This document shows, one piece after another, positions 1 through 6,136 of a stretch of DNA of 7,229 nt; the first letter of the stretch is position 1; every line of letters begins with the position of its first letter. This DNA is from Selenomonas sp. (GTDB lineage: Bacteria; Bacillota; Negativicutes; Selenomonadales; Selenomonadaceae). The position numbers and the translations under genes were made by a program. Under the pieces are notes generated by a model that had not been told where the DNA came from, did not search any database, and saw only the letters and a program-made list of their open reading frames with translations. Location: positions 1 to 7,229 of the forward strand of contig JABZYJ010000098.1 of assembly GCA_015265235.1 (NCBI GenBank), read 5' to 3'.

Positions 1-1497
1 CATCGGACGCTCGCCCCGGCGGACTTTGTGATCACGTCGGCGGCGGACTACGAGGCGGCGTGCGAGAAGGCGTATATCATCGCCGATCCCGAGCGGCGGC
101 GCGCCATGATCTGTGAACAGATCACAGAGACGGCAAAGGCGTGCGGCGGCACGGCGGAGATCACGCCCGACCTCCTCGAGGAGGTGCTCTATCTCGTGGA
201 GTATCCGACCGCACTCAGCGGCTCGTTCGAGGAAAAGTATCTGGCGCTCCCCGCCGAGGCGGTGATTACGCCGATGCGCGACCATCAGCGCTATTTCCCC
301 GTCAAGGCGGCGGACGGCAGTCTCCTGCCCGCCTTTATCACGGTGCGCAACGGTGGGAAGGCACATCTTGATGTCGTGGCACACGGCAACGAGCGCGTGC
401 TGCGGGCACGTCTTGCCGATGCGCAGTTCTTCTTCGATGAGGATCGCAGAAAATCCCTCGCAGAGCATCGGGAAAAGCTAAAGACGGTCGTGTTCCAGCG
501 GGGGCTCGGCTCGATGTACGAAAAGACGGAGCGTCTCATGGCACTCACGACGGCGATTGTCGAGGAGATGGCAGCGGGTGATGCGGATGGCACCGCCCTC
601 GCCGATGCGCGGCGTGCCGCCGAGCTCTCGAAGGCCGATCTCGTGACGGGCATGGTGACGGAGTTCACGGAGCTGCAGGGGATCATGGGACGTGAGTACG
701 CCCTGCTCGATGGGGAGAGCCCCGCTGTTGCGCGTGCCATTGACGAGCAGTATATGCCGCGTTTTGCGGGGGACGAGCTGCCGCAGACGCCGCTCGGCGT
801 TGCCCTCAGCGCAGCAGATAAGATCGACAATATTGTCGGGACGTTCAGCCAAGGCAGGATTCCGACGGGCTCGCAGGATCCCTTCGGGCTGCGCCGCCAG
901 GCGCTCGGGCTCGTTCTCATGCTGATCGAGCAGGAGAGCACGATGCTCCTCTCCGACCTTGTCGATGAGGCATGTGATCTCTACGACCTTGAAGAATTTC
1001 GGGATAAGATGCAGGTCTATGTGGCGGACTTTATCCGTCTGCGCCTGAAGAACGTCCTCAGTGAGCGCGGTGTGCGCTACGATGTGCAGGAGGCGGTGCT
1101 GGGCGATGTGGATCTTGTCGCAGATGTCCCCGTGCGTGCCGCCTATGTGGAGCGTCTGCTCGCATCGGAGGGGGGCGAGGCGCTCGTGCAGTCCTTTGTC
1201 CGTGTCGGGAACATCGCCCGCAGTGTGACGGGCGGTACGGTGGATCCCGCGCTGTTCAAGGCAGAGGAGGAGGGCGCGCTGCTCTCCGCCTATCAGGCTG
1301 CGGCGGCTGCACGCGCGGAGGGCGAGGACACGCTTCCCGCCGAGCAGGCACTCGGGAGGGCGATCGACACATTCTTCGATGCGGTCATGGTCATGGACAA
1401 GGACGCGCGCGTCAAGGAGAATCGCCTGTCGCTCCTCAAGATGATCGACGACGATCTGCTGGAGACGGCAGATTACAGCAAAATTGTGCTGAACTAA
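1..1497 (+). CDS. glyS: Glycine--tRNA ligase beta subunit, C-terminal part (5' end outside window)
   Basis: Beta subunit of the bacterial heterotetrameric glycyl-tRNA synthetase, which works in the cytoplasm with the alpha subunit (glyQ) to charge tRNA-Gly. The reading frame is open from base 1, so the gene starts upstream. 498 residues are visible; the family is usually near 690, so about 70% is present. Family landmarks in order, numbered from base 1: an HRTLAP segment at the very start; the conserved block AAELSKADL...TELQGIMGREY at about residues 206-234; ELPQTPLGVALSAADKIDNIVG ending near residue 280; then PTGSQDPFGLRRQALG, a hallmark of this subunit. The C-terminal ~170 residues match the anticodon-binding region and end with a typical ENRLSLLKMIDDD...ADYSKIV tail. 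No frameshift is seen. A strong terminator follows 9 bases after the stop, so this is the end of a glyS transcript. Identification is secure. Confidence 0.96.
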   Translation, partial: HRTLAPADFVITSAADYEAACEKAYIIADPERRRAMICEQITETAKACGGTAEITPDLLEEVLYLVEYPTALSGSFEEKYLALPAEAVITPMRDHQRYFPVKAADGSLLPAFITVRNGGKAHLDVVAHGNERVLRARLADAQFFFDEDRRKSLAEHREKLKTVVFQRGLGSMYEKTERLMALTTAIVEEMAAGDADGTALADARRAAELSKADLVTGMVTEFTELQGIMGREYALLDGESPAVARAIDEQYMPRFAGDELPQTPLGVALSAADKIDNIVGTFSQGRIPTGSQDPFGLRRQALGLVLMLIEQESTMLLSDLVDEACDLYDLEEFRDKMQVYVADFIRLRLKNVLSERGVRYDVQEAVLGDVDLVADVPVRAAYVERLLASEGGEALVQSFVRVGNIARSVTGGTVDPALFKAEEEGALLSAYQAAAAARAEGEDTLPAEQALGRAIDTFFDAVMVMDKDARVKENRLSLLKMIDDDLLETADYSKIVLN

Positions 1498-1506
1498 CAA
1501 GTAAAG

Positions 1507-1548
1507 CTGCTGTACGAAGGCCTTTCTATCTTCGTACAGCAGTTTTTT
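1507..1548 (+). terminator. Intrinsic terminator after glyS, directly before trpF
   Basis: A perfect 13-bp stem (CTGCTGTACGAAG at 1507-1519 with its complement at 1530-1542) encloses a 10-base loop and is followed by six T (1543-1548). The AAAG just before the stem can extend the pairing into the T-run, so the hairpin may also work from the other strand. The trpF ribosome binding site begins only 4 bases after the T-run, leaving no room for a promoter between them. Confidence 0.93.
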
Positions 1549-1565
1549 ATCGGAGGGGTGATGGT

Positions 1566-2177
1566 ATGCGGGTGAAGATGTGCGGCATGCAGACTGCAGC
1601 AGCGGCACGTGCGGCAGAGAAGGCGGGAGCGGACTACATCGGGTTTATCTTCGCGCCGGGCAGTCGGCGCTATGTCACGCCGGAGACGGCGCGCGAGATC
1701 GCGCGGGAGATGCAGCACGTGAAGAAGGTCGGCGTCTTTGTCGATGCGCCGATGGCGGAGGTGAATCGGATTGCCGCTGCCGTTGGGCTGGACTATGTGC
1801 AGCTCCACGGCCATGAGACAGCAGAGACGGCACGCATGGCAGAGCGTCCTGTCATCAAGGCGTACCGCTATGGCGACGACTTCGATACTGAGACGGCGAA
1901 TGCCTATCCTGCGGAGATCATTCTCGTAGACAGCTACGTGAGGGGGGCGGCAGGCGGTACGGGGCAGACGTTTCGCTGGCAGGAAGCAGCACAGGAGATT
2001 GCGCGCGTCACGAAGCCCGTGCTGATCGCGGGCGGCATCACGGCGGCGAATGTCGGGGAAGTCATGGATACCTTTCAGCCATTCGGCATTGACGTATCGG
2101 GAGGGCTTGAGGAGGACGGCGTGAAATCTGAGGCGAAAATTGCGGCGTTTATGGCGGCGGTACGCACATCCCGATGA
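1566..2177 (+). CDS. trpF: Phosphoribosylanthranilate isomerase
   Basis: Catalyses the Amadori rearrangement of N-(5'-phosphoribosyl)anthranilate to the carboxyphenylamino-deoxyribulose phosphate that TrpC uses. It is a cytoplasmic (beta/alpha)8 barrel. 203 residues is normal for the family. Visible signature: VKMCGM at the N-terminus with the general-base Cys6; LVDSYVRGAAGGTGQTFRW with the general-acid Asp122; the phosphate-binding loops AGGITAANV (155-163) and DVSGGLE (176-182). ATG 1566 was chosen because VKxCG must lie at the extreme N-terminus and GGAGGGG (1552-1558) stands 7 bases upstream. ATG 1561 is out of frame and gives only four codons. The gene follows the glyS terminator immediately and is separated from trpC by 131 bases, so it may depend on readthrough or on a promoter inside glyS. 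Being first, ahead of trpC, differs from the common C-F-B-A order. Confidence 0.97.
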   Translation: MRVKMCGMQTAAAARAAEKAGADYIGFIFAPGSRRYVTPETAREIAREMQHVKKVGVFVDAPMAEVNRIAAAVGLDYVQLHGHETAETARMAERPVIKAYRYGDDFDTETANAYPAEIILVDSYVRGAAGGTGQTFRWQEAAQEIARVTKPVLIAGGITAANVGEVMDTFQPFGIDVSGGLEEDGVKSEAKIAAFMAAVRTSR

Positions 2178-2185
2178 TGTATTTC

Positions 2186-2201
2186 CTCGCGTGAACGCGA
2201 G
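2186..2201 (+). other. Small hairpin after trpF
   Basis: CTCGCG (2186-2191) and CGCGAG (2196-2201) form a perfect 6-bp stem with loop TGAA, 9 bases after the trpF stop. No T-run follows, so it is not a standard terminator. It could protect the trpF mRNA 3' end or cause pausing; that role is inference. Confidence 0.5.
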
Positions 2202-2229
2202 CGACACACGGCTCATGTGCGCCCTCTCA

Positions 2230-2258
2230 TTGACAAATGCCGCATTCTCCTCTAAGAT
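2230..2258 (+). promoter_or_regulatory. Sigma-70-type promoter for trpC-trpB-trpA
   Basis: A perfect -35 box TTGACA (2230-2235) lies exactly 17 bp upstream of TAAGAT (2253-2258, four of six matches to TATAAT). Transcription would start near 2265, giving a leader of about 44 bases. The leader carries a short CGCC-GAAA-GGCG tetraloop hairpin (2268-2279) and then AAGGAGGTG (2296-2304), an almost full-length match to the anti-Shine-Dalgarno sequence. Just upstream of the -35 box is an imperfect inverted repeat, CACACG-GCT-CATGTG (2205-2219), which could be an operator; that is weak. No tryptophan-rich leader peptide and no T-box is visible in this gap. Confidence 0.72.
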
Positions 2259-2308
2259 AGACAAATACGCCGAAAGGCGCAGAATGAATCATTTGAAGGA
2301 GGTGCACA

Positions 2309-3094
2309 ATGCGCGACATACTTGCTGAAATTGTGGCGAAGAAGCGCGGCATTGTTGCGGCGGCGAAGGAGGCCGTGCCGCTCGATGTACTGAAACGGGA
2401 TCTGTCCTGTGGGACGTTCCGCATGGCGGAGCACTTCCGATGGCATGGCTGGGGGCTGATCGCCGAGTGCAAGCTGCAGTCGCCCGCCAAGGGACGGCTG
2501 ACGACGGCGCACACGGTCACGGAACTCGCCGATATCTATACGGCAGCAGGCGCGGCCGTGCTCTCTGTGCACACCGATCCGCATTTTCTCGGCAGTAACG
2601 CGGACTTTTCCGCTGTGCGTGCGCGCGTAGATACACCGCTTCTGCGCAAGGATTTTATCATCGACCCCTATCAGGTCTACGAGGCGCGTGCGCTGGGCGC
2701 GGATGCTGTCCTGCTGATCGTGCGCATCCTCACGCTGGAGCAGCTGAAAGAGCTGCTTTACCTGACGTGGAGTCTCGGGATGGATGCCCTCGTGGAGGTG
2801 CATGACCGCCGTGATTTGGAGATTGCGCAGCAAACGTCGGCAGAATTCATCGGCATCAACAACCGCAATCTCGTGACCTTTGAGACAAGCGTCGAGACGA
2901 CGCTTGCCCTCCTGCCCTATGCGGATAAGAACCGTACGCTCATCAGCGAGAGCGGCATCTTTGCCCGCGCGGATGCGGAGCGTGTCCGTGCGGCAGGGTG
3001 CAAAGGCGTGCTGGTCGGAGAGGGACTGGTGCGCGCGGCGGATGTCGGGGCGTTTGCAAGAGAACTGGTTGATGTTGGGACGAAGGAGCAATAA
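2309..3094 (+). CDS. trpC: Indole-3-glycerol phosphate synthase
   Basis: Closes the indole ring, converting carboxyphenylamino-deoxyribulose phosphate to indole-3-glycerol phosphate, the substrate of TrpA. It is a cytoplasmic (beta/alpha)8 barrel of 261 residues, normal length for a stand-alone enzyme. Conserved elements in order: IAECKLQSPAKG with Glu53 and Lys55; LLRKDFIIDPYQVYEARALGAD with the catalytic Lys114; LVEVHD with Glu163; IGINNRN (181-187); LISESGI (211-217); and the phosphate loop GVLVGEGLVRA (233-243). The first motif is usually IKRxSPSKG; here it reads CKLQSPAKG, but the catalytic residues are kept. The start ATG is fixed by AAGGAGGTG ending 4 bases upstream. The stop is 3 bases before trpB, and the trpB ribosome binding site lies inside the last codons, so the two are clearly co-transcribed. 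Confidence 0.97.
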   Translation: MRDILAEIVAKKRGIVAAAKEAVPLDVLKRDLSCGTFRMAEHFRWHGWGLIAECKLQSPAKGRLTTAHTVTELADIYTAAGAAVLSVHTDPHFLGSNADFSAVRARVDTPLLRKDFIIDPYQVYEARALGADAVLLIVRILTLEQLKELLYLTWSLGMDALVEVHDRRDLEIAQQTSAEFIGINNRNLVTFETSVETTLALLPYADKNRTLISESGIFARADAERVRAAGCKGVLVGEGLVRAADVGAFARELVDVGTKEQ

Positions 3095-3097
3095 TAT

Positions 3098-4285
3098 ATG
3101 AGCAAGAAGGGACGATTCGGCGACTATGGCGGGCAGTATGTGCCCGAGATCGTGATGCCGGCACTGAATGAGCTGGAAGAGGCATATCTGAAATACCGTG
3201 ACGATGCGGCGTTTCAGGCGGAGTATCGCAGCTACCTCAAGGAGTATGCAGGGCGTCCGACGAATCTTTACTTTGCCGAGCGGCTGACGAAGCACTACGG
3301 CAAGGCGGACATCTATCTCAAGCGCGAGGATCTTCTCCATACGGGGGCGCATAAGATCAACAATGCGCTCGGTCAGGCACTCCTCGCACACCGCATGGGC
3401 AAGAAGCGTATCATCGCAGAGACGGGCGCAGGACAGCACGGTGTCGCGACAGCGACGGTGGCGGCACTCTTTGGGATGGAATGCCGCATCTTCATGGGGG
3501 CGCTGGACGTAGAGCGTCAGAAGCTCAACGTGTTCCGTATGCGTCTGCTCGGCGCGACGGTCGTCCCCGTATCGAGCGGTACGGGAACGCTGAAGGATGC
3601 GACGAGTGAGGCGATCCGCTACTGGGCGACGAACATCACGGATACCTACTATGTCATCGGCTCCGCCGTTGGTCCGCATCCCTATCCGATGATGGTGCGC
3701 GACTTCCAGAAGGTCATCGGTGAGGAGATCCGCGCACAGGCAGAGGAGAAATTCCACGCGAAACCCGACTACCTCGTTGCCTGCATCGGCGGCGGGAGCA
3801 ACGCCATCGGTACGATCTATGATTTCCGCAACGATGCCGACGTGAAGAAGTTCTGCGTCGAGGGCGGCGGCCGCAGCGATGCGGACGGCGACAATGCCAA
3901 GACGCTCAGCGGCGGCGGCACGCCGGGCATCCTGCACGGGGCGTACAGCAACCTCCTGCAGAATGAGGACGGGCAGGTCATTGAGGCCTACAGCATCTCG
4001 GCAGGGCTTGACTACCCCGGGGTCGGTCCGGAGCATTCCTATTTTAAGGACGAGGGCATCGTCACCTATGTCTCCGTGACGGACAGAGAGGCACTCGATG
4101 CATTTCAGCGTCTCTCGCGCATCGAAGGAATCATTCCCGCGCTCGAGAGCTCGCACGCACTGGCGTATCTGGAGACGCTGATGCCACAGACCAAGGCAGG
4201 CGAGCGCGTTGTCGTCTGCCTCTCAGGACGCGGCGACAAGGACGTGCAGATGGTGGCAAAGGAGCTGGGGGAGGACATCGCATGA
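3098..4285 (+). CDS. trpB: Tryptophan synthase beta chain
   Basis: PLP-dependent subunit that joins indole with L-serine to make L-tryptophan; it receives indole through a tunnel from TrpA in the alpha2-beta2 complex. 395 residues is typical of the TrpB1 type that pairs with TrpA. Visible residues: HTGAHKINNALGQALLA with the PLP Schiff-base lysine Lys86; AETGAGQHGVATAT with the catalytic Glu108; the PLP phosphate-binding GGGSN (231-235); SAGLDYPGVGPEHSY with Asp305; LSGRGDKD (375-382) with Ser376 at the PLP ring nitrogen. The stretch around 245-262 (EGGGRSDADGDNAKTLSGGG) is a little unlike the common EAAGKG...TLSAGKPG form but intact. The ribosome binding site AAGGAG (3083-3088) is inside the end of trpC. 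The stop overlaps the trpA start (ATGA), the usual sign of translational coupling for equimolar subunits. Confidence 0.98.
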   Translation: MSKKGRFGDYGGQYVPEIVMPALNELEEAYLKYRDDAAFQAEYRSYLKEYAGRPTNLYFAERLTKHYGKADIYLKREDLLHTGAHKINNALGQALLAHRMGKKRIIAETGAGQHGVATATVAALFGMECRIFMGALDVERQKLNVFRMRLLGATVVPVSSGTGTLKDATSEAIRYWATNITDTYYVIGSAVGPHPYPMMVRDFQKVIGEEIRAQAEEKFHAKPDYLVACIGGGSNAIGTIYDFRNDADVKKFCVEGGGRSDADGDNAKTLSGGGTPGILHGAYSNLLQNEDGQVIEAYSISAGLDYPGVGPEHSYFKDEGIVTYVSVTDREALDAFQRLSRIEGIIPALESSHALAYLETLMPQTKAGERVVVCLSGRGDKDVQMVAKELGEDIA

Positions 4286-5067
4286 GCAAGCGGATGAATG
4301 AAAGACTCGCAAAGCTCCGCGCCGACGGACGGACGGGGCTTTACATCTACGTGACGGCAGGCTGCCCCAGTGCGGAGGCAACCGTGGACATCGTACGCCG
4401 TGCCGAGGAGGCGGGCGCCGATCTCATCGAGCTCGGCCTGCCGTTCTCCGATCCCATGGCGGATGGCCCCGTGATTCAGGCGGCAAGTGTCGAGGCACTG
4501 AAGAACGGCATGACGATGAAGAAGGCACTTGAGATCGTCAAGGAGATCCGCAAACACTCCGAGATCCCCATCGTCGGCATGGGCTACATCAACATGGTGA
4601 ATCACTATGGGTTTGAGCGCTTTGTCACGGACTTCAAGGAAGCGGGGATGGACGGCGTGATCCTGCCCGATGTGCCGCACGAGGAGTCGGAGGAAATGCG
4701 CCGCATCTGCGCCGCGCATGACTTTACCCTGACGGAGTTCATCACGCCGGGAACGACGGAGGAGCGCATGGCGGAGACATGCCGTCATGCGGCGGGCTTC
4801 GTCTACTGCGTCTCGAACTACGGCGTCACGGGCGTCAAGGAGATCGACTACAGCATCATCGGAAAGGTCTGTTCTGCCGCACGCCGCTACACGGATATCC
4901 CGCTTGCTATCGGGTTCGGCATCGGTACGCCCGAGGCTGCCGCACGCGCCGCAAAGCAGGCAGACGGGGTGATCGTCGGCAGTGCAGTCGTCAAGCACAT
5001 TCTCGACGGTGATATCGACGGCGGCATCCAGCTGATCGCTGCGATGCGCAAAGCACTCGACAACTGA
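4282..5067 (+). CDS. trpA: Tryptophan synthase alpha chain
   Basis: Cleaves indole-3-glycerol phosphate to indole and glyceraldehyde 3-phosphate and passes the indole to TrpB. It is a cytoplasmic (beta/alpha)8 barrel; 261 residues is normal. Key motif IELGLPFSDPMADGPVIQAA contains both catalytic residues, Glu50 and Asp61, matching Glu49 and Asp60 of the enteric enzyme. GFVYCVSNYGVTG (where many family members have YYVSRTGVTG) is followed by the phosphate-binding GFGIGTPEAA and DGVIVGSAVV segments. The start is set by the ATGA overlap with trpB. A short hairpin with a weak T-tail follows 8 bases after the stop, before fsa. Confidence 0.97.
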   Translation: MSKRMNERLAKLRADGRTGLYIYVTAGCPSAEATVDIVRRAEEAGADLIELGLPFSDPMADGPVIQAASVEALKNGMTMKKALEIVKEIRKHSEIPIVGMGYINMVNHYGFERFVTDFKEAGMDGVILPDVPHEESEEMRRICAAHDFTLTEFITPGTTEERMAETCRHAAGFVYCVSNYGVTGVKEIDYSIIGKVCSAARRYTDIPLAIGFGIGTPEAAARAAKQADGVIVGSAVVKHILDGDIDGGIQLIAAMRKALDN

Positions 5068-5075
5068 ACATTGCT

Positions 5076-5103
5076 GCCCACCGCTGTGACGTCGGTGGGC
5101 TTT
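5076..5103 (+). terminator. Weak hairpin terminator after trpA
   Basis: GCCCACCG (5076-5083) pairs perfectly with CGGTGGGC (5093-5100) around a 9-base loop. Only three T follow before the run breaks (TTTACC), so termination is probably incomplete and some transcription should continue into fsa. Confidence 0.6.
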
Positions 5104-5112
5104 ACCATGTGA

Positions 5113-5132
5113 AAGGAGATCCTATGCCATGA
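5113..5132 (+). promoter_or_regulatory. fsa translation start with overlapping two-codon ORF
   Basis: AAGGAG (5113-5118) precedes two ATGs. The first (5124), at the nearer spacing, reads ATG-CCA-TGA, a two-codon ORF whose stop overlaps the second ATG (5129), the true fsa start, as ATGCCATGA. Ribosomes starting at 5124 would stop on top of the fsa start codon and could reinitiate. The layout is seen directly; any regulatory effect is inference. Confidence 0.5.
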
Positions 5133-5815
5133 AGTATCTGATTGATTCGGCAAATCTCGACGAGATTCGTGCGCTTTCGGAATATCTGCCGATCGCCGGG
5201 GTGACCAGCAATCCGAGCATCGTCAAGAAGGAGGGAAGTGTCCCGTTCTTTGCTCACATGCGGGAGATTCGCTCCATCATTGGCAATCTTCGCCCCCTGC
5301 ATATCCAAGTGACGGCGACGGACTATGACGGGATGATGCGCGACGCAGAGGCGGTATTTCGTCATGTCGACGAGAAAGTATTCATCAAGGTTCCCGTCGA
5401 CTTTGAAGGGGTTAAGGTCATCAAAGCCCTCCGCCGCCAGGGGGCAAATGTGACGGCGACGGCCGTCTACGGGATGGATCAGGCATTCATGGCACTGGAG
5501 GCGGGGGCGGACTGCATCGCCCCGTACTATAACCGCATGGAGGCGCTTGGCGTCGATGCGGCGTCTGTGATCGGGAACATTGCCGGCATTATTGCCCACT
5601 ACGGCTATGAGACAGAGATTCTTGCGGCGAGTTTCAAGCAGCCCGCCCAGATCGATCGTGCAATTCTCGCAGGTGCGCATTCCGTCACCGTGGCTCCTGA
5701 TGTTCTGCGCGGCATCTTTGCCAAGCAGGTCGTTGCGGATGCGGTGCAGGCATTCTCCGACGATTGGACGGGGCTCTATGGCGGGAAGACGCTTGCGGAG
5801 CTGTCAGACGAATGA
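5129..5815 (+). CDS. fsa: Fructose-6-phosphate aldolase (transaldolase-like family)
   Basis: Class I aldolase of the MipB/TalC family; FSA enzymes reversibly split fructose 6-phosphate into dihydroxyacetone and glyceraldehyde 3-phosphate in the cytoplasm. 228 residues fits this short family. Visible: Asp6 (YLIDSAN), AGVTSNPSIV with Thr26 and Asn28, the Schiff-base Lys87 in VFIKVPV, TATAVYG, APYYNRM, and ASFKQPAQIDRAILAGAHSVT. Two positions that separate FSA from small transaldolases point to FSA: Gln60 (IQVTA, where TalC-type enzymes have Glu) and Tyr133 (APY, where they have Phe). The start at 5129 gives the expected MKYLIDSAN N-terminus, although the closer ATG 5124 has better ribosome-site spacing. 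It lies 61 bases after trpA behind a weak terminator, so partial co-transcription with trpCBA is likely. Many databases would label it 'probable transaldolase'. Confidence 0.93.
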   Translation: MKYLIDSANLDEIRALSEYLPIAGVTSNPSIVKKEGSVPFFAHMREIRSIIGNLRPLHIQVTATDYDGMMRDAEAVFRHVDEKVFIKVPVDFEGVKVIKALRRQGANVTATAVYGMDQAFMALEAGADCIAPYYNRMEALGVDAASVIGNIAGIIAHYGYETEILAASFKQPAQIDRAILAGAHSVTVAPDVLRGIFAKQVVADAVQAFSDDWTGLYGGKTLAELSDE

Positions 5816-5849
5816 GATCGTACCAATAAGGCAAAGAAGAGCGGCTGCA

Positions 5850-5973
5850 CGCCCCTATCGGCTCGCTATGCTCGCCACTTCCCCCGCTCTGGCGGGGGAA
5901 GCTAAGATACCACAATCCTAGCCTCCCCCGTGCAACACGGGGGAGGGGGACCGCGTAAGCGGTGGAAGGGGCG
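5850..5973. repeat. About 124-bp imperfect palindromic GC-rich intergenic element
   Basis: The element begins CGCCCC and ends GGGGCG and is roughly symmetrical about 5909-5914. The inner arms GGGGGAAGCTAAGAT (5894-5908) and ATCCTAGCCTCCCCC (5915-5929) are inverted copies differing at 2 of 15 positions. Each half also has its own hairpin: a perfect 10-bp stem at 5878-5887/5892-5901 with loop TCTG, and a perfect 11-bp stem at 5922-5932/5936-5946 with loop CAA. A third small stem is ACCGC-GTAA-GCGGT (5950-5963). It has no coding capacity. It looks like a REP- or MITE-like dispersed non-coding repeat; copy number elsewhere cannot be judged from one window. As RNA it would fold strongly and may protect or end the fsa transcript. 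Confidence 0.75.
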
Positions 5974-6001
5974 CTTGTAGCGATACTGCGGACAATGACT
6001 A

Positions 6002-6048
6002 GGGGCTGTTACACGAAGCTAGAAAACTTCGTGCAACAGCCCCGTTTT
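6002..6048 (+). terminator. Strong hairpin terminator downstream of fsa
   Basis: GGGGCTGTTACACGAAG (6002-6018) pairs with CTTCGTGCAACAGCCCC (6027-6043) with one A-C mismatch in 17 pairs and an 8-base loop, followed by GTTTT. The T-run is short but the stem is very stable. It separates the fsa side from the small-ORF locus downstream. Confidence 0.78.
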
Positions 6049-6052
6049 GTGC

Positions 6053-6081
6053 TTTCGTGTAACGAATCTATGTGCTATAAT
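6053..6081 (+). promoter_or_regulatory. Extended -10 promoter for the small ORF
   Basis: TGCTATAAT (6073-6081) is a perfect extended -10 element (TGn plus TATAAT). The -35 position 17 bp upstream reads TTTCGT (6053-6058), a poor match, which extended -10 promoters tolerate. Transcription would start near 6088, giving a leader of about 50 bases before the ATG at 6137. Confidence 0.7.
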
Positions 6082-6109
6082 AAATCCAGCGACTGGTGAA
6101 TGTCGGTTT

Positions 6110-6129
6110 ACTCCCTTTGTTGGGGTGAT
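6110..6129 (+). promoter_or_regulatory. Hairpin that can hide the small ORF's Shine-Dalgarno
   Basis: ACTCC (6110-6114) can pair with GGGGT (6122-6126, one G-U pair) around the loop CTTTGTT. GGGGTGAT (6122-6129) is the Shine-Dalgarno for ATG 6137 (or GTG 6134), so the hairpin would mask the ribosome site. Masking of this kind is common in mRNAs for small type I toxins. The pairing is seen in the sequence; its effect is inferred. Confidence 0.45.
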
Positions 6130-6136
6130 ACACGTG

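Noticed and set aside
478..1608. 376-codon minus-strand open frame over glyS
   Set aside because: Antisense to glyS, with no recognisable domain; it also runs through the glyS terminator hairpin.
2140..2328. 62-codon plus-strand frame across the trpF-trpC gap
   Set aside because: It overlaps trpF and the trpC start out of frame, spans the promoter, and has no ribosome site or Trp-rich run that would make it a leader peptide.
2252..4156. 634-codon open frame on the minus strand across trpC and trpB
   Set aside because: It is an antisense shadow of two certain genes. In GC-rich coding DNA the reverse complement often lacks stops. The translation is rich in Arg, His and Cys and shows no family motif, signal peptide or ribosome site.
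4105..4998. 297-codon minus-strand open frame over trpA
   Set aside because: Antisense shadow of trpB/trpA with no motif support.
5941..5965. GGGACCGCG resembling the T-box motif GGUGGNACCGCG
   Set aside because: It is part of the palindromic element. There is no specifier stem or downstream aminoacyl or trp gene, and the following hairpin is not arranged as an antiterminator/terminator pair.
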